DNA from: Flavobacteriaceae bacterium | Lineage (GTDB): Bacteria; Bacteroidota; Bacteroidia; Flavobacteriales; Flavobacteriaceae | DNA: 64,000 bases | NCBI GenBank assembly: GCA_031277535.1 | Contig: JAITMD010000005.1 | Location: 310,001 to 374,000 of the forward strand | Direction of reading: 5' to 3' | Position numbers and translations under genes: made by a program | Notes under the pieces: model-generated | The model's input: only the letters and a program-made list of their open reading frames with translations | Databases searched by the model: none | Told to the model about the DNA's origin: nothing | Shown here: piece by piece, positions 1-10,101 of the stretch | Numbering within the stretch: the stretch's first letter is position 1 | Layout of the letters: each line of letters starts with the position of its first letter

Positions 1-2
1 GA

Positions 3-227
3 CAACAATACCCTCAATGGGATAAGTTTCTAAAAATAATAGCAGAACAACAATATTTAGAATTAGAAGGTCGAATTATACAATTACAAAGAGAGTCAGC
101 AGCACAACGTTATCAAAACCTACTTCTTCACTATCCAAGTTATATCAGAGAAATTCCTTTGCAATATATTGCTTCTTACCTCAATATTACCCAACGCCAT
201 TTAAGTAGATTGCGAAAAACACTGTAA
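3..227 (+). CDS. Crp/Fnr-family regulator, C-terminal part (partial)
   Basis: An open frame enters from the left edge and ends with TAA at 225-227, giving 74 residues. The end of the peptide (IPLQYIASYLNITQRHLSRLRKTL) has the layout of the winged-helix DNA-binding domain of Bacteroidota Crp/Fnr regulators: a helix-turn-helix 'IASYLNIT' followed by a recognition helix 'QRHLSRLRK'. The cyclic-nucleotide-binding half lies outside the window, so effector and targets cannot be judged. It converges with the phosphodiesterase gene on the other strand. The family call rests only on the HTH pattern. Confidence 0.6.
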   Translation, partial: QQYPQWDKFLKIIAEQQYLELEGRIIQLQRESAAQRYQNLLLHYPSYIREIPLQYIASYLNITQRHLSRLRKTL

Positions 228-257
228 GGGTGTTTTACTATTTCTTACAAACAAAAA

Positions 258-300
258 TTGCGAGGAACTACAAGAACATAGTTCTCATCTTTCCTCACAA
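258..300. terminator. Possible bidirectional terminator hairpin
   Basis: Ten-base arms at 258-267 and 291-300 are complementary with one mismatch, and a smaller AGAAC/GTTCT hairpin sits inside. The element lies between two convergent genes, preceded by an A-run and followed by AT-rich sequence. The T-tract is weak, so confidence is modest. Confidence 0.35.
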
Positions 301-334
301 TTTATATATCTTATACCAATGTGTATAATAGATT

Positions 335-1687
335 TTATTCTTTTAACAACTGCACTTTCATCTCATTAGGCAATGGTTTAAAGTCTAATTGCATTAGTTC
401 ACTAATTAAGGGAGTCAAATGAGTCAGTTGCATTTGATCTATTACCACCCCTTGTTTTATTCCCTTTCCAAAGGCAACAAATCCTGTTTGCATACTCGAA
501 TCTGTATTTAAAAACCCATGTGCTCCTCCTTCTTTTGGCAATTTACTCAATACCTCTCCTTTTATTCCTCCACCAAATGTAGTGTGCTCCAATCCTGTTA
601 AAGCTAATTCTGCCTCTGGATCTGCACCCAACTGTTGCAATTCTTCTTTAGAAAGTATGCGATAACGACTTCTTATCTCTTGAGGTTGTTTTTCTAATAA
701 TTGTTTTACCTTCTCTATTGTTTTTACTCGATCCTTTCCTTGTACTCTTAAAAAAGCAGACCCTCCTTGCGTATGAAACAGAGCTTTCCAATCCATTGTT
801 CTCTCATCCATTAACAACCCAGCTTCCTTTAGCCAAATATTAGGTTGCAAACGATGCGTTATTTTCTCAAATCCGTGATCTCCTGTGATAATAATTACAT
901 AATTATCTTTTAACTCCGAGCGGTCTAACGCCTCAATAATCGTTTTAATCGCGCGATCTGCACCTGCTACACTGGCACGTACCAAAGGACTATCTAAGCC
1001 CTCTTGATGTTCATAGTGATCTGTACAAGGAAAATGCAAAGTCAATAGATTAGGTTGATACTTCTGAATCATATGACTTCCCATTCTGGCGATATTCTCA
1101 TCCATTACCAACTCTTCATTTGTCATTGCCCAATCTTCTGCTTTTAGCGTACCTGTTGCTTCATTTTGTACTTCATGCCAAAAACTATAAGGCGTTGTGT
1201 ACAAAGCTGTAATACTCCTTCTATCATACCCTTTCTTAGGATCCCAAATATCTGGGATATTATAATCAATAGGGGCATTTACTGTTACTGGCCAAATAAC
1301 ATTGGCTGAAGTCATCTGTTTTTGTTTTACCACATCAAACAGTGTAGGTACTGCAATAGCACTATAGTCCCAATACCAATCAATAGATCCATTTGCAGGA
1401 TCAAATTTATTATTATAAACGATTCCGTGTTTTACTGGTAATTCACCTGTAATAATAGTTGTGTGATCAGGATAAGTCACAGAGGGGAATATAGGCCTAA
1501 CCGCTTTTGCTGCTACTCCTTTGTGCATTAACTCTCTTACAGTGTGCATCCCCCATTGTTCTTCCAAATAAAACGCAGGTCTAAACCCATCAATAGTTAT
1601 CAATACCACATGAGGTGTTTTTTCCTTTGCGTAAACAACACAATTAAGGCTACAAAACATCCCTATAATAAACCATACTTTTTTCAT
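335..1687 (-). CDS. Secreted NPP-type phosphodiesterase (alkaline phosphatase superfamily)
   Basis: This 450-residue protein has an N-terminal signal peptide (about residues 1-20) and a nucleotide pyrophosphatase/phosphodiesterase fold. Visible metal-site motifs are ITIDGFRP (Asp33), SVTYPDH with the presumed nucleophile Thr71, TDHYEH and GDHGFEK near the middle, and a C-terminal GAHG. The family hydrolyses phosphodiester or pyrophosphate bonds in nucleotides, nucleotide sugars or phospholipid head groups; which one applies here cannot be read from sequence. It is the last gene of the SusC/SusD operon, one base after the nuclease-like lipoprotein, so a periplasmic or surface role in trimming an imported phosphodiester is likely. 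Confidence 0.87.
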   Translation of the reverse strand: MKKVWFIIGMFCSLNCVVYAKEKTPHVVLITIDGFRPAFYLEEQWGMHTVRELMHKGVAAKAVRPIFPSVTYPDHTTIITGELPVKHGIVYNNKFDPANGSIDWYWDYSAIAVPTLFDVVKQKQMTSANVIWPVTVNAPIDYNIPDIWDPKKGYDRRSITALYTTPYSFWHEVQNEATGTLKAEDWAMTNEELVMDENIARMGSHMIQKYQPNLLTLHFPCTDHYEHQEGLDSPLVRASVAGADRAIKTIIEALDRSELKDNYVIIITGDHGFEKITHRLQPNIWLKEAGLLMDERTMDWKALFHTQGGSAFLRVQGKDRVKTIEKVKQLLEKQPQEIRSRYRILSKEELQQLGADPEAELALTGLEHTTFGGGIKGEVLSKLPKEGGAHGFLNTDSSMQTGFVAFGKGIKQGVVIDQMQLTHLTPLISELMQLDFKPLPNEMKVQLLKE

Positions 1688-1688
1688 A

Positions 1689-3677
1689 CTATTCTACATT
1701 AAATGTTGCCATAACTGGCCAGTGATCAGAAGGCCATATTGCCCCAAAACTTGTTCTTATTACCTTGCCTTCTACCAGCTTAAATGGAGCAGAGTAAAAG
1801 ATATAATCTAATGTGCTTGATCCTGTTGGTCCCCAACCATGAAATGTTTTTAACGACTCATTTATAGCACTCAACAACTTAGGTGTTGTATTTGATTTCA
1901 TTTCATTAATCTCATTACTAATAGGTTGTCCATTAAAATCACCGATACACAATACAGGAAGACTTTGATAATTTTGTTTGATAACAGACAATACTTCTTT
2001 TGCCATTTTAGTGCGTTCGTCAGAAGAAACCGTAGTCCAATGGCTATTTGTTACAAAATATTCTCTTTGCTTTTGTTTGTCATATAAAATAACCCATGCC
2101 CCACTTCTATTCTCTGTATACTTCATTTGATAAGTTGCACTACTACGCATATCAAAACGATCTTTTTTATAGAAAATAACTTTAGGAGAACCAAATGAGT
2201 TAGCTTCATCCATATAGTAACCATATCCTTTAGCTGTCATTTGTTGTTGCATCCACGTTTCAAACCAATTATCTGAAAACTCTTGTAATCCAACAATATC
2301 AGGCATTTCATCCAAAATAACTTGCAAGATATAGTCCTTTCTATTATCTAAAGAAAAAGGATCTGAGGCATCGTGATGACGTATATTAAACGACATAATA
2401 CTTACTGTCCCTTTTGTTGGTTGAGGCACTTCTGGAGTAGTAGAGCCGTTTTCTGTAAATACTGTTACTCCTTTTGCTTTTTCAATATCGCTTAACAAAG
2501 ATTCTCCTGCACAGTAACTTAACTGTACAATAGAAGAGTTGCGCAACACAGTCCATTGTTTTCTATCTGTTGTTCCTCCTAATTTAATAAAATCACCTAC
2601 ATCAGATCCTGGTTGACTAAACAAATGTGTATTTGTTCCTTGCCCAAAAAAAGGTTGAGCTTTTCCTTCTTTATCTTTAACAGCATATCGGTCATTCTGT
2701 TCTGGTACTCTATACCCCCAATTGTTTGTAACGTCATAAACTCCTTCTAATGAAGTGCCATAAAATACAGCATCCAAAGGAATTGATTCACTTGTAACTG
2801 TAGTTCCTCTAAACACTGCTACACCATCCGCTACATTCTGTCCATCCTTTCCAATATTTCCTAATATTCCACTACTTGGATCTCCAAAGCCATCTCCTGC
2901 CTCTAACTTATAATCTTTTGTTGCAATCCAATTAGAACTACTGATATCTGTGCTTTTCCCACAACTGCCATAACCTGAAAGCACTTTTGACTTTCCACCC
3001 ACATAAAAGAAAGTTCCTTTCTTTGCTTTTCCAGATATCAAATCAAACTTATAAGTAACACTACCTCCTTGTGCCCAACCTCTGTCTCCTACAATACCAT
3101 TATTTGCAAGAACTAAACTATAAGGTGTAATACTAAAGTCGATGTCTTCCAATGCCATTAATTGTACATACTCATATCCTCCTATGTGATTGACTACTAT
3201 TTTACCTCCATCATAAGTTGAAGAAGTACCATTAGCAGCTGCATCTGTTCCTCTTGGATCCGCTTGAATTCCTGTAATAATAATCGGTGAGTTTTGAAGT
3301 ACAACATCTTTAGGAGTAATATCTAATTTGATTCTTACTTCTAAATCTTCATTCTTTATTTCTACAGCTACTTCATTTACTTGACTCTCAAAAGTACTTT
3401 TAAGCGTGTATCTTCCTGCTTTTAAATCAGCAAACACAGCTGCTCCAGTAGCAGAAGATTCTATTTTTTTCATTTCTTTTAAATACTCATCATACAAAAT
3501 CACTTCTGCCTTAGCTAAAGGAGATTCTATTTTGTTAACGACTACTGCAGTAAGTGTAAATAACTTGACAGGTTCTTTATTCGGGTTTTTATTCTTAAAA
3601 TCATCTTCATAATTACATGAAGATAGACATAGGCTTAATACAATAACCTGTATAATCGCAGTGATAAAATTTCTCAT
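1689..3677 (-). CDS. Surface lipoprotein with endonuclease/exonuclease/phosphatase domain
   Basis: This 662-residue protein has a lipoprotein signal ending LCLSSC (Cys21), so it is probably membrane-anchored. Residues about 38-120 look like a carboxypeptidase-regulatory-like beta domain. A middle region (about 130-400) resembles lamin-tail or DUF4876-like material, which I assign only tentatively. From about residue 425 to the end is an EEP (DNase I/sphingomyelinase-like) domain: SFNIR, GLQEF, NSHW, GDFNGQ, STLDYIF and SDHWPV carry the expected Asn, Glu, His and Asp residues. The family cuts phosphodiester bonds in DNA, sphingomyelin or phosphoinositides. It sits 15 bases after susD in the same operon. 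The catalytic domain appears complete; the substrate is unknown. Confidence 0.82.
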   Translation of the reverse strand: MRNFITAIIQVIVLSLCLSSCNYEDDFKNKNPNKEPVKLFTLTAVVVNKIESPLAKAEVILYDEYLKEMKKIESSATGAAVFADLKAGRYTLKSTFESQVNEVAVEIKNEDLEVRIKLDITPKDVVLQNSPIIITGIQADPRGTDAAANGTSSTYDGGKIVVNHIGGYEYVQLMALEDIDFSITPYSLVLANNGIVGDRGWAQGGSVTYKFDLISGKAKKGTFFYVGGKSKVLSGYGSCGKSTDISSSNWIATKDYKLEAGDGFGDPSSGILGNIGKDGQNVADGVAVFRGTTVTSESIPLDAVFYGTSLEGVYDVTNNWGYRVPEQNDRYAVKDKEGKAQPFFGQGTNTHLFSQPGSDVGDFIKLGGTTDRKQWTVLRNSSIVQLSYCAGESLLSDIEKAKGVTVFTENGSTTPEVPQPTKGTVSIMSFNIRHHDASDPFSLDNRKDYILQVILDEMPDIVGLQEFSDNWFETWMQQQMTAKGYGYYMDEANSFGSPKVIFYKKDRFDMRSSATYQMKYTENRSGAWVILYDKQKQREYFVTNSHWTTVSSDERTKMAKEVLSVIKQNYQSLPVLCIGDFNGQPISNEINEMKSNTTPKLLSAINESLKTFHGWGPTGSSTLDYIFYSAPFKLVEGKVIRTSFGAIWPSDHWPVMATFNVE

Positions 3678-3692
3678 TTGATTCTAATTAAA

Positions 3693-5429
3693 TTACCAAC
3701 CTTTATTTTGACTTAAATTGCCATTTAATACAATAGCACTATAGGGTATAGGGTAAACATATTGATGTTCTCCATAAACTCGTTTCAAATTATCCATCAG
3801 AATCAACTTACCTGAATCTCCATTTGACAATTTGTACTGATTGTTATCAATGATATAATAATAAACTCCTTTCTGAGGATTAGCAGGTACTTTGGTTACA
3901 AAAGCAACATCTGCTTTACCATCTCCATTCATATCCAACGGAGTATTCATCGCAGGAACATACATTCCATCATATGTTTTCATCAATAAACTTCCTAATT
4001 TCCAACGTCTTAAATCATCATATCGAAACCCTTCTAATACTAATTCTATTCCTCTTTCTCTTCTAATTTCTAATAGGTTAGCATCTGTTACATTAGGAAA
4101 AAACTGTTGTTTTAAGTACTCATCCACTTTTGTAGGCATGCCACTATTTGTAATACCTGCTCGTTCTCTCAAAAGCTTGATTGTTCTATCCCAATCTGCG
4201 CCAGTAAACTCCCCTAATTCTGCTCTTGATTCTGCATAGTTCAGCAGTACTTCTGCATATCGAATAATAGGTAGAGTATTGCTATTCTCTGCCACTCCAT
4301 CTGTAGCAGAAGAATCTAAGGTTAACTTTTTGGGTTGATATCCTGTATAAGTATACGTAAAGTCAGGAGCTGCTGCTTGGCCATCTCGTTTATACTCTCC
4401 CATACGAATTGTTTGCTCTAAGCGCTGATCCCTATTTTTCACCTCTTCCCAGAATGGAATAGACTCATACCCCGCTTTATCTGTAAATCTACTTCCATCG
4501 GCATTCAAATAAGTTTGCACAAAAGATTTAGTCAAATTAGAGCGATTACCATACGTTGCACTGGTATAATACCAATTGGCATCGTTAAAAATGCGATAAG
4601 CAAAACTGGCATTAGCAGCCAAAATTACTTCTGAGGCTTCTACAGCTTCTTTATTAAACAAATTGCGGTAACTCTGATTGCCTTGTACTGTATTCAATCG
4701 GTAAGATGACATCTTCATCAACTCATCTGCTGCATTAGCTGCTTGTTTTAACCAATCAGTAGCACCTCCTGTTAAACCTAAATCTGTATGGTACTTTCTA
4801 AATGTTCCCTCATATAGACAAACTCTGGATTTAAAGGCCAAAGCCACTTGTTTTGTAATACGAGAAGCACTATTATCTTTTCCTCCTTCAATATTATTAA
4901 TTGCAAAATCTAAGTCTTCTACTACCTTTTGCATTACTAATTCTCTGGAATCTCTTGGCTTATACAAATCTGTATCGTCCACTGCTAACGTTTTATTATA
5001 CCATGGAACATCGCCAAATCGTTTCACTTTGTCAAAGTAAAACCACGCTCTAAAAAAACGAGCCAATCCTTCATAATGTGCTTTTCGTTTGTCTGAGATA
5101 GTAGCTCCTCTAAACTTTTCAAGAAAGTAGTTGATATTTCTCAAGTCACTCCAACTCCATCCACCACTATCATACGCAGTATAAGTGCCCGTCAAATAAT
5201 TATTTATCGTACGCCCAATTACATAATCAGTCATATTATCTCCACGCACAATATCATTTCCATTAGGAAGTATTTTATAGAACGAATTACTATATAATTC
5301 TAAGTCTTTTTCTGAAGTAAAAGCAACATCTGGTGATAATTTATCAAAAGGGAGTTGATCCAAATCATTAGAACAAGACGTTGTAACAAACAAACCTGCT
5401 AAGGCTGCTATCAATATAATTTTTTTCAT
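3693..5429 (-). CDS. SusD/RagB-family nutrient-binding outer-membrane lipoprotein
   Basis: The protein has a lipoprotein signal with lipobox TTSC followed by an acidic stretch, then a SusD-like N-terminal TPR region ('LRNINYFLEKF', 'EGLARFFRAWFYFDKVKRFGDVPW') and the RagB/SusD C-terminal domain ending near 'YGEHQYVYPIPYSAI'. At about 578 residues it is of usual size. SusD proteins cap the SusC barrel and bind substrate at the cell surface. I start it at the ATG at 5429; the TTG two codons earlier is less likely. The gene begins 11 bases after susC and is followed by the phosphodiesterase-like lipoprotein, which suggests a phosphodiester-containing ligand rather than a glycan. Confidence 0.93.
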   Translation of the reverse strand: MKKIILIAALAGLFVTTSCSNDLDQLPFDKLSPDVAFTSEKDLELYSNSFYKILPNGNDIVRGDNMTDYVIGRTINNYLTGTYTAYDSGGWSWSDLRNINYFLEKFRGATISDKRKAHYEGLARFFRAWFYFDKVKRFGDVPWYNKTLAVDDTDLYKPRDSRELVMQKVVEDLDFAINNIEGGKDNSASRITKQVALAFKSRVCLYEGTFRKYHTDLGLTGGATDWLKQAANAADELMKMSSYRLNTVQGNQSYRNLFNKEAVEASEVILAANASFAYRIFNDANWYYTSATYGNRSNLTKSFVQTYLNADGSRFTDKAGYESIPFWEEVKNRDQRLEQTIRMGEYKRDGQAAAPDFTYTYTGYQPKKLTLDSSATDGVAENSNTLPIIRYAEVLLNYAESRAELGEFTGADWDRTIKLLRERAGITNSGMPTKVDEYLKQQFFPNVTDANLLEIRRERGIELVLEGFRYDDLRRWKLGSLLMKTYDGMYVPAMNTPLDMNGDGKADVAFVTKVPANPQKGVYYYIIDNNQYKLSNGDSGKLILMDNLKRVYGEHQYVYPIPYSAIVLNGNLSQNKGW

Positions 5430-5440
5430 GGTCAATCAGT

Positions 5441-8400
5441 TTAAAAAGTAATATCAATTCCCAAAGAGAATGTTTTTAACATAGGATAACGCATTCCATT
5501 ACCACGGTCTCCTGCCAACTCTGGATCAGAACCATCAATTACCTCTGGATCCATTGTTTTCAAGACTCTAAACATGGGAGAATAAGTCCATAAGTTTTGT
5601 CCTGAAAAGAAAATTCTCATACTCTCAATTTTATTCTTTTCTAACATTTGCTTTGGAAAATTGTATCCAATTGTTAAGTTTTTCAATCGGATATAAGCAG
5701 CATTTTGCAAATACTTTGTTTGTTGTACCTGAAGTTCTCCTCTATCATTCAGTGCCACATATCCTCTCATTCTTGGGAAATAAGCATCCGGATTCTCTTC
5801 AGACCACATCATATCAGCCATTTTTGTTGGATGCCAACTATAAGGTCTATTGTAAGCCCCCCAGAATAAAGAGTTATCTGCTCCTGGCCAAAAATCACGT
5901 TTTCCAACTCCTTGAAAGAAAGCAGAAACAAAGAAATTGTTCCATTCTACATCTGCGTTAAACCCAAAATTGAAACGAGGTGCCGAATTTCCAATAATCT
6001 TTCTATCACCAGGATTATCTAACGTATTATCTCCTATATTAATCACTCCATCCCCATTTAAGTCAGCAAATTTGATATCCCCTGGCATTAATATATTGGC
6101 AGCAGAAACCCTTATGTAACTTTGATCAGCATGGTTGTTTATATCGTTCTGATCAATAAAATATCCCGCATTCTCAAAGCCCCAGATCTCCCCTATTTTC
6201 ATTCCTTCATAATAAGTGCTCAAAGACTTTGTAGGGTTGTTGAACTTAGTAATTTTCGACTCATTATCAGAAAGAATAAACCTAAACTTATAAGTCAATG
6301 GTTTAGTGAAATTAATTTTATCTCTCCAAGCAATAGACAATTCCCAACCTTTTGTTTCCAAATCAGCATAATTCCCTTTAGGTTCTGTAGCTCCAAATAC
6401 TTGCGGAAGAGGTGTACCTTGCGTGTACATATCAGTAGTAGCGCGTTTGTACCAATCAAAAGAAGTAGTCAAACGACGATTAAACCACTCCGTATCAAAA
6501 CCAATATTAAAGGTAGTTGCCTTTTCCCAAGTTAAACCATTGGGAATCACATTGGGTTTATTAGTATATAGTGGATTTTTTCCATTTAATAAAACATTCA
6601 ATTGATTTACAGACATTGTCTCCAAGTATTGGTAAGGAGAGATATTTCCATTACCTAAAGAACCATAAGATGCTCTAAACTTTAGCTCTGGTAAAATATC
6701 AGCTAAACGACTATTCTGCCAGAAATTTTCTTGAGATAAACGATATCCAACAGATGTAGATGGAAAGAATCCCCATTGTTGATTTTGAGGAAACTTAGAA
6801 GATCCATCATATCGCCCGTTAATTTCTACAAAATACTTCTCTTTGAAATTGTAGTTCAATCGGAAAAATGCTCCTAAGGTAGCCCATTGATACCCTCCTC
6901 CTTTCAAGACAATGTTTTCTCCTGTTGCCAGTCCAAAATCTGGCAAAAGTGGATTTGTCAATTCATTGCGCTCCAATGTACGTCTATCTAAACGCAATTT
7001 TTCGTAATTGTACCCTATCAATCCTTTCAAATAATGACTCCCCAACTGCTTTTTATACTCTGCATATAGATTCATCCCTTTGTAGGTTGTTTTTTCTTGC
7101 TGTTCTTGTAACTTATTTTCCCCTCTTTCTACCAATTCTCCTGGTTTGGTACTATAAGGAACAGGAGTATATTGTTTGGTCTCCACCTCATTCAAGTTTC
7201 GGAAAGTAAAGTCTCCGTAAACTGTCAATTCATCTTTTATTACATCAGCTGTAAAACTTGTTGTATTACGCAACTGCTGTCTGTTGGTATCTGAATAGTT
7301 CCCACCTGTTACAAAACTTCCAAAAACTATTGAGGCATTCTGTGTTAATGTACCGTCAGGGTTAAACATCATTGCTACAGGAAACGCTTCATCTGATATT
7401 CTACGCCAAACAGGAGTATCTGATGGGTGATTTAGAATAGGAAAATAATAATCCATTTCTGCATATTCGAAATTGTTTTCCAACTTCAACCAATTTGTTG
7501 CCTGTAGAGTTCCCTTTCCACGTAGGTTATACATTTTAAACTTATCGGGGTTATATCTAAAAATACCGTCCTGAGAGTTTATCCTTCCTGATAAGTAGTA
7601 ACTTGCCTTTTCGCCTCCTCCACTTGCACTTAAATTGTATTCTTGTGCAGTTATCATATCTGCATACAGCTCTTTCATCCAATCTGTATTGCCATAATAA
7701 ATATACTTTCCTGTAGCAGGATCTATGGCCACTTTACTCAAGCTTGGATTTTCTTCTCGCTCTTTCAATTGTTGTAAATATTCCATCGAAAAAGGGAATA
7801 CACTATTCGCTTTAGAAGGATGCATTTTATAATCATTCCAAGAATAATAGGCCTCATCAAATTGTTTAGCCCATTGGTAGCCATTAGTCACTAAATCTGG
7901 CTTTACCGTATGATCTAACACAGAGAATGTTGTAGAGAAATTAATCTTAGACTTTTCATTTTTAGACGCCTTAGTAGTAATCAACACTACTCCAAAACTA
8001 CCTCTTGCTCCATAAATAGCAGCAGAAGCGGCATCTTTTAATACAGAAACACTTTCTATATCATTAGGATTCAGCAAAGCAGGGTCACCAGGTACACCAT
8101 CAATTAACACCAATGCATTTCCTCCACCACCGATTGACGTGGTACCACGTACATTAAATGTGGCACTTCGCGTTGGTTTTCCATCACCTATAATCAAGTT
8201 TAAGTTTCCTATCTCTCCTTGTAGCGCTTTGGCCACATTAGAAACAGGTCTATCTTTAAAAACCTCTGCTCCCACTTGGTCAACTGCCCCTGTTACATTC
8301 ACTCGTTTTTGTTTTCCATATCCAACAACTACCACCTCGTCTAAATTAGTTTGGTCTTCCACCAAAACTACTTTTACAAGCGAAGCGGCAAGCGCCTCCA

Positions 8401-8926
8401 CTGTTTTGTATCCCATAAAAGAAACTTGCAAGCGATCTTTTCCAATCACAGCCTCTATAGCAAACTTACCATCCAAATCGGTACTTACTCCTTTGTTGGT
8501 TCCCTTCAACAATACAGTAGCGCCAGGTACCCCTAATCCTTGTTCATCTTTAACCTGTCCTCTAATTTGTTGTGTTTTTACTTCTGCTAATTTGACCGAA
8601 ATTGTAGTTCCTACAATCTGATAAGTAACGCCATATTGCTGAACCAAATAATCTAATATGGTCTTTATGTCTTTTGATTCCAAACGCATATCCACCTTTT
8701 TAGAAAGTGCAGTTACCTGATCACTGTAAATTAAGGTGTAATTGGATTGTTTTTTAATCGCATTAAATACATCTGTAATAGAAGCCTGATTGAGCTGTAT
8801 CGTTATAGGTGTTATTGCTTTTTGTTGTGCATAAATGCTCTCTGTACTTAGTAGGTGCAAAAAAAGCAAAGCAGTAGCTAAGGGAGTATATAATTTCTTA
8901 CCTCCTTTGAATAATTTGAGATACAT
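5441..8926 (-). CDS. SusC/RagA-family TonB-linked outer-membrane transporter with STN domain
   Basis: This is a 1161-residue TonB-dependent receptor. In order it has a signal peptide ending near 'IYAQQ', an STN (secretin/TonB short N-terminal) domain at about 50-115, a carboxypeptidase-regulatory-like domain at about 118-205 (GQVKDEQGLGVPGATV), the SusC TonB-box region 'LDEVVVVGYGKQ', a plug domain, and a long beta-barrel ending in 'LGIDITF' with a terminal Phe. An STN domain is the known contact point for FecR-type anti-sigma proteins, and such a gene lies directly upstream. The receptor therefore probably both imports the ligand and signals its presence. SusD follows 11 bases later. Confidence 0.96.
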   Translation of the reverse strand: MYLKLFKGGKKLYTPLATALLFLHLLSTESIYAQQKAITPITIQLNQASITDVFNAIKKQSNYTLIYSDQVTALSKKVDMRLESKDIKTILDYLVQQYGVTYQIVGTTISVKLAEVKTQQIRGQVKDEQGLGVPGATVLLKGTNKGVSTDLDGKFAIEAVIGKDRLQVSFMGYKTVEALAASLVKVVLVEDQTNLDEVVVVGYGKQKRVNVTGAVDQVGAEVFKDRPVSNVAKALQGEIGNLNLIIGDGKPTRSATFNVRGTTSIGGGGNALVLIDGVPGDPALLNPNDIESVSVLKDAASAAIYGARGSFGVVLITTKASKNEKSKINFSTTFSVLDHTVKPDLVTNGYQWAKQFDEAYYSWNDYKMHPSKANSVFPFSMEYLQQLKEREENPSLSKVAIDPATGKYIYYGNTDWMKELYADMITAQEYNLSASGGGEKASYYLSGRINSQDGIFRYNPDKFKMYNLRGKGTLQATNWLKLENNFEYAEMDYYFPILNHPSDTPVWRRISDEAFPVAMMFNPDGTLTQNASIVFGSFVTGGNYSDTNRQQLRNTTSFTADVIKDELTVYGDFTFRNLNEVETKQYTPVPYSTKPGELVERGENKLQEQQEKTTYKGMNLYAEYKKQLGSHYLKGLIGYNYEKLRLDRRTLERNELTNPLLPDFGLATGENIVLKGGGYQWATLGAFFRLNYNFKEKYFVEINGRYDGSSKFPQNQQWGFFPSTSVGYRLSQENFWQNSRLADILPELKFRASYGSLGNGNISPYQYLETMSVNQLNVLLNGKNPLYTNKPNVIPNGLTWEKATTFNIGFDTEWFNRRLTTSFDWYKRATTDMYTQGTPLPQVFGATEPKGNYADLETKGWELSIAWRDKINFTKPLTYKFRFILSDNESKITKFNNPTKSLSTYYEGMKIGEIWGFENAGYFIDQNDINNHADQSYIRVSAANILMPGDIKFADLNGDGVINIGDNTLDNPGDRKIIGNSAPRFNFGFNADVEWNNFFVSAFFQGVGKRDFWPGADNSLFWGAYNRPYSWHPTKMADMMWSEENPDAYFPRMRGYVALNDRGELQVQQTKYLQNAAYIRLKNLTIGYNFPKQMLEKNKIESMRIFFSGQNLWTYSPMFRVLKTMDPEVIDGSDPELAGDRGNGMRYPMLKTFSLGIDITF

Positions 8927-8963
8927 AATTGTTATCTTTGTTTTTTAGTTAATTGTTCTGCTG

Positions 8964-9018
8964 GATAATTAATTATCATTTTTGAAACCTGTTCATAGCT
9001 GCCACTTTGTTCAGGTTT
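8964..9018. promoter_or_regulatory. Palindrome and hairpin between fecR and susC
   Basis: The 152-base gap between fecR and susC holds a perfect 14-base palindrome GATAATTAATTATC at 8964-8977, and a hairpin with AAACCTG at 8985-8991 and CAGGTTT at 9012-9018. The first could be a binding site. The second could be an attenuator separating the regulatory genes from the transport genes. Position is the only functional argument. Confidence 0.3.
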
Positions 9019-9078
9019 TTCTTTTTTAGTTGTAAACGTTGTGTAGTTTCATAGCAAAGTATTGAGGTTAGACATCAG

Positions 9079-10005
9079 TTATTTAGCGTATAGTGTAATT
9101 TGTCCGTTGGCTTGCTTCTTATATTGAATACCATAGATAAACTGTAAACTTTTCAGAATATCTTCTATTTTATCACTTGTAAAGTCTCCACTAATTGTTG
9201 CTGTTGGCAACTCTCCAGAAGCGAAATAAAGTTGGGTATCAAAGCGTCTATTCAGTACAGTTATCACTTCCTGAATACTCATCTTATCAAACTTAACTTC
9301 CCCTTTATACCACTGATTAAATTGTCCTTTTTCAATTGTTTCACGTTGCAATACATCAAGTGATTTATCCCATCTGGCTTGCTCATCTTTGCGCAAAACA
9401 ACATATTGTTTTGTTTGCTTGTCTTCCACACGTACTTTCCCTTCGTACACGCTTACCTGAACCGTTTCGTTGGGACTATCATTCACATTAAATTTAGTCC
9501 CCAATACTTGAGTACTCAACTTAGAACTCACAACTGTAAAAGGAGCATCTGTATTGGTATGTGTCACCTCAAAAAAAGCTTCTCCTTCCAACTGTACCTC
9601 TCTATGTGTACCATCAAATGATTTAGGGTAAATAAGTTTACTATTTGAATTTAAGTGTACAAAAGTAGAGTCACTTAAATAGAATTGTAGTTGTTGTCCC
9701 TTCGCTGCGTATTGTTCTACTAATTCAACTTCTTGTTGAACTGGTAAAAACACATAGGACAATGAAATTAGGATAACTGCGACCGCAGCAATTTTATAGT
9801 AGATCCCCCAAGAAGTTCTCTTTAAAGGCTTTATCTGATAATCTATTTTCTTCTTCATTTTTTCCCCCAGAGTAGACGTTAAACCTTCTGAGGAAATTCC
9901 ATTGACTTGCATTTTATCAAAGTACTGATTCACTAAAGACTTTTCTTCTTTAGTTGCGCGCTCCTCCGCATACTTTGATAGAATTTGTTTAAACTGTTTT
10001 ATCAT
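9079..10005 (-). CDS. FecR-family anti-sigma factor
   Basis: This 308-residue single-pass membrane protein has a cytoplasmic N-terminal region (about 1-80), one transmembrane helix at about 83-106 (KIAAVAVILISLSYVF), a periplasmic FecR domain (about 115-215, including 'FEVTHTNTDAPFTVVSS' and 'VLGTKFNV') and a C-terminal DUF4974-like domain ('FDKMSIQEVITVLNRRFD'). In this system the periplasmic part contacts the STN domain of a TonB receptor, and the cytoplasmic part controls the partner sigma factor. It lies 96 bases downstream of the ECF sigma gene and 152 bases upstream of the STN-bearing SusC, which is the classical gene order. Confidence 0.95.
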   Translation of the reverse strand: MIKQFKQILSKYAEERATKEEKSLVNQYFDKMQVNGISSEGLTSTLGEKMKKKIDYQIKPLKRTSWGIYYKIAAVAVILISLSYVFLPVQQEVELVEQYAAKGQQLQFYLSDSTFVHLNSNSKLIYPKSFDGTHREVQLEGEAFFEVTHTNTDAPFTVVSSKLSTQVLGTKFNVNDSPNETVQVSVYEGKVRVEDKQTKQYVVLRKDEQARWDKSLDVLQRETIEKGQFNQWYKGEVKFDKMSIQEVITVLNRRFDTQLYFASGELPTATISGDFTSDKIEDILKSLQFIYGIQYKKQANGQITLYAK

Positions 10006-10101
10006 TCTTGTTTTGACTTTATACTATGATGTGCGCCCTTTTAGCAAAACACCTATGCATAAAACAAGACTTAACAATTAGATAATATTACTAATCTTTT
10101 A

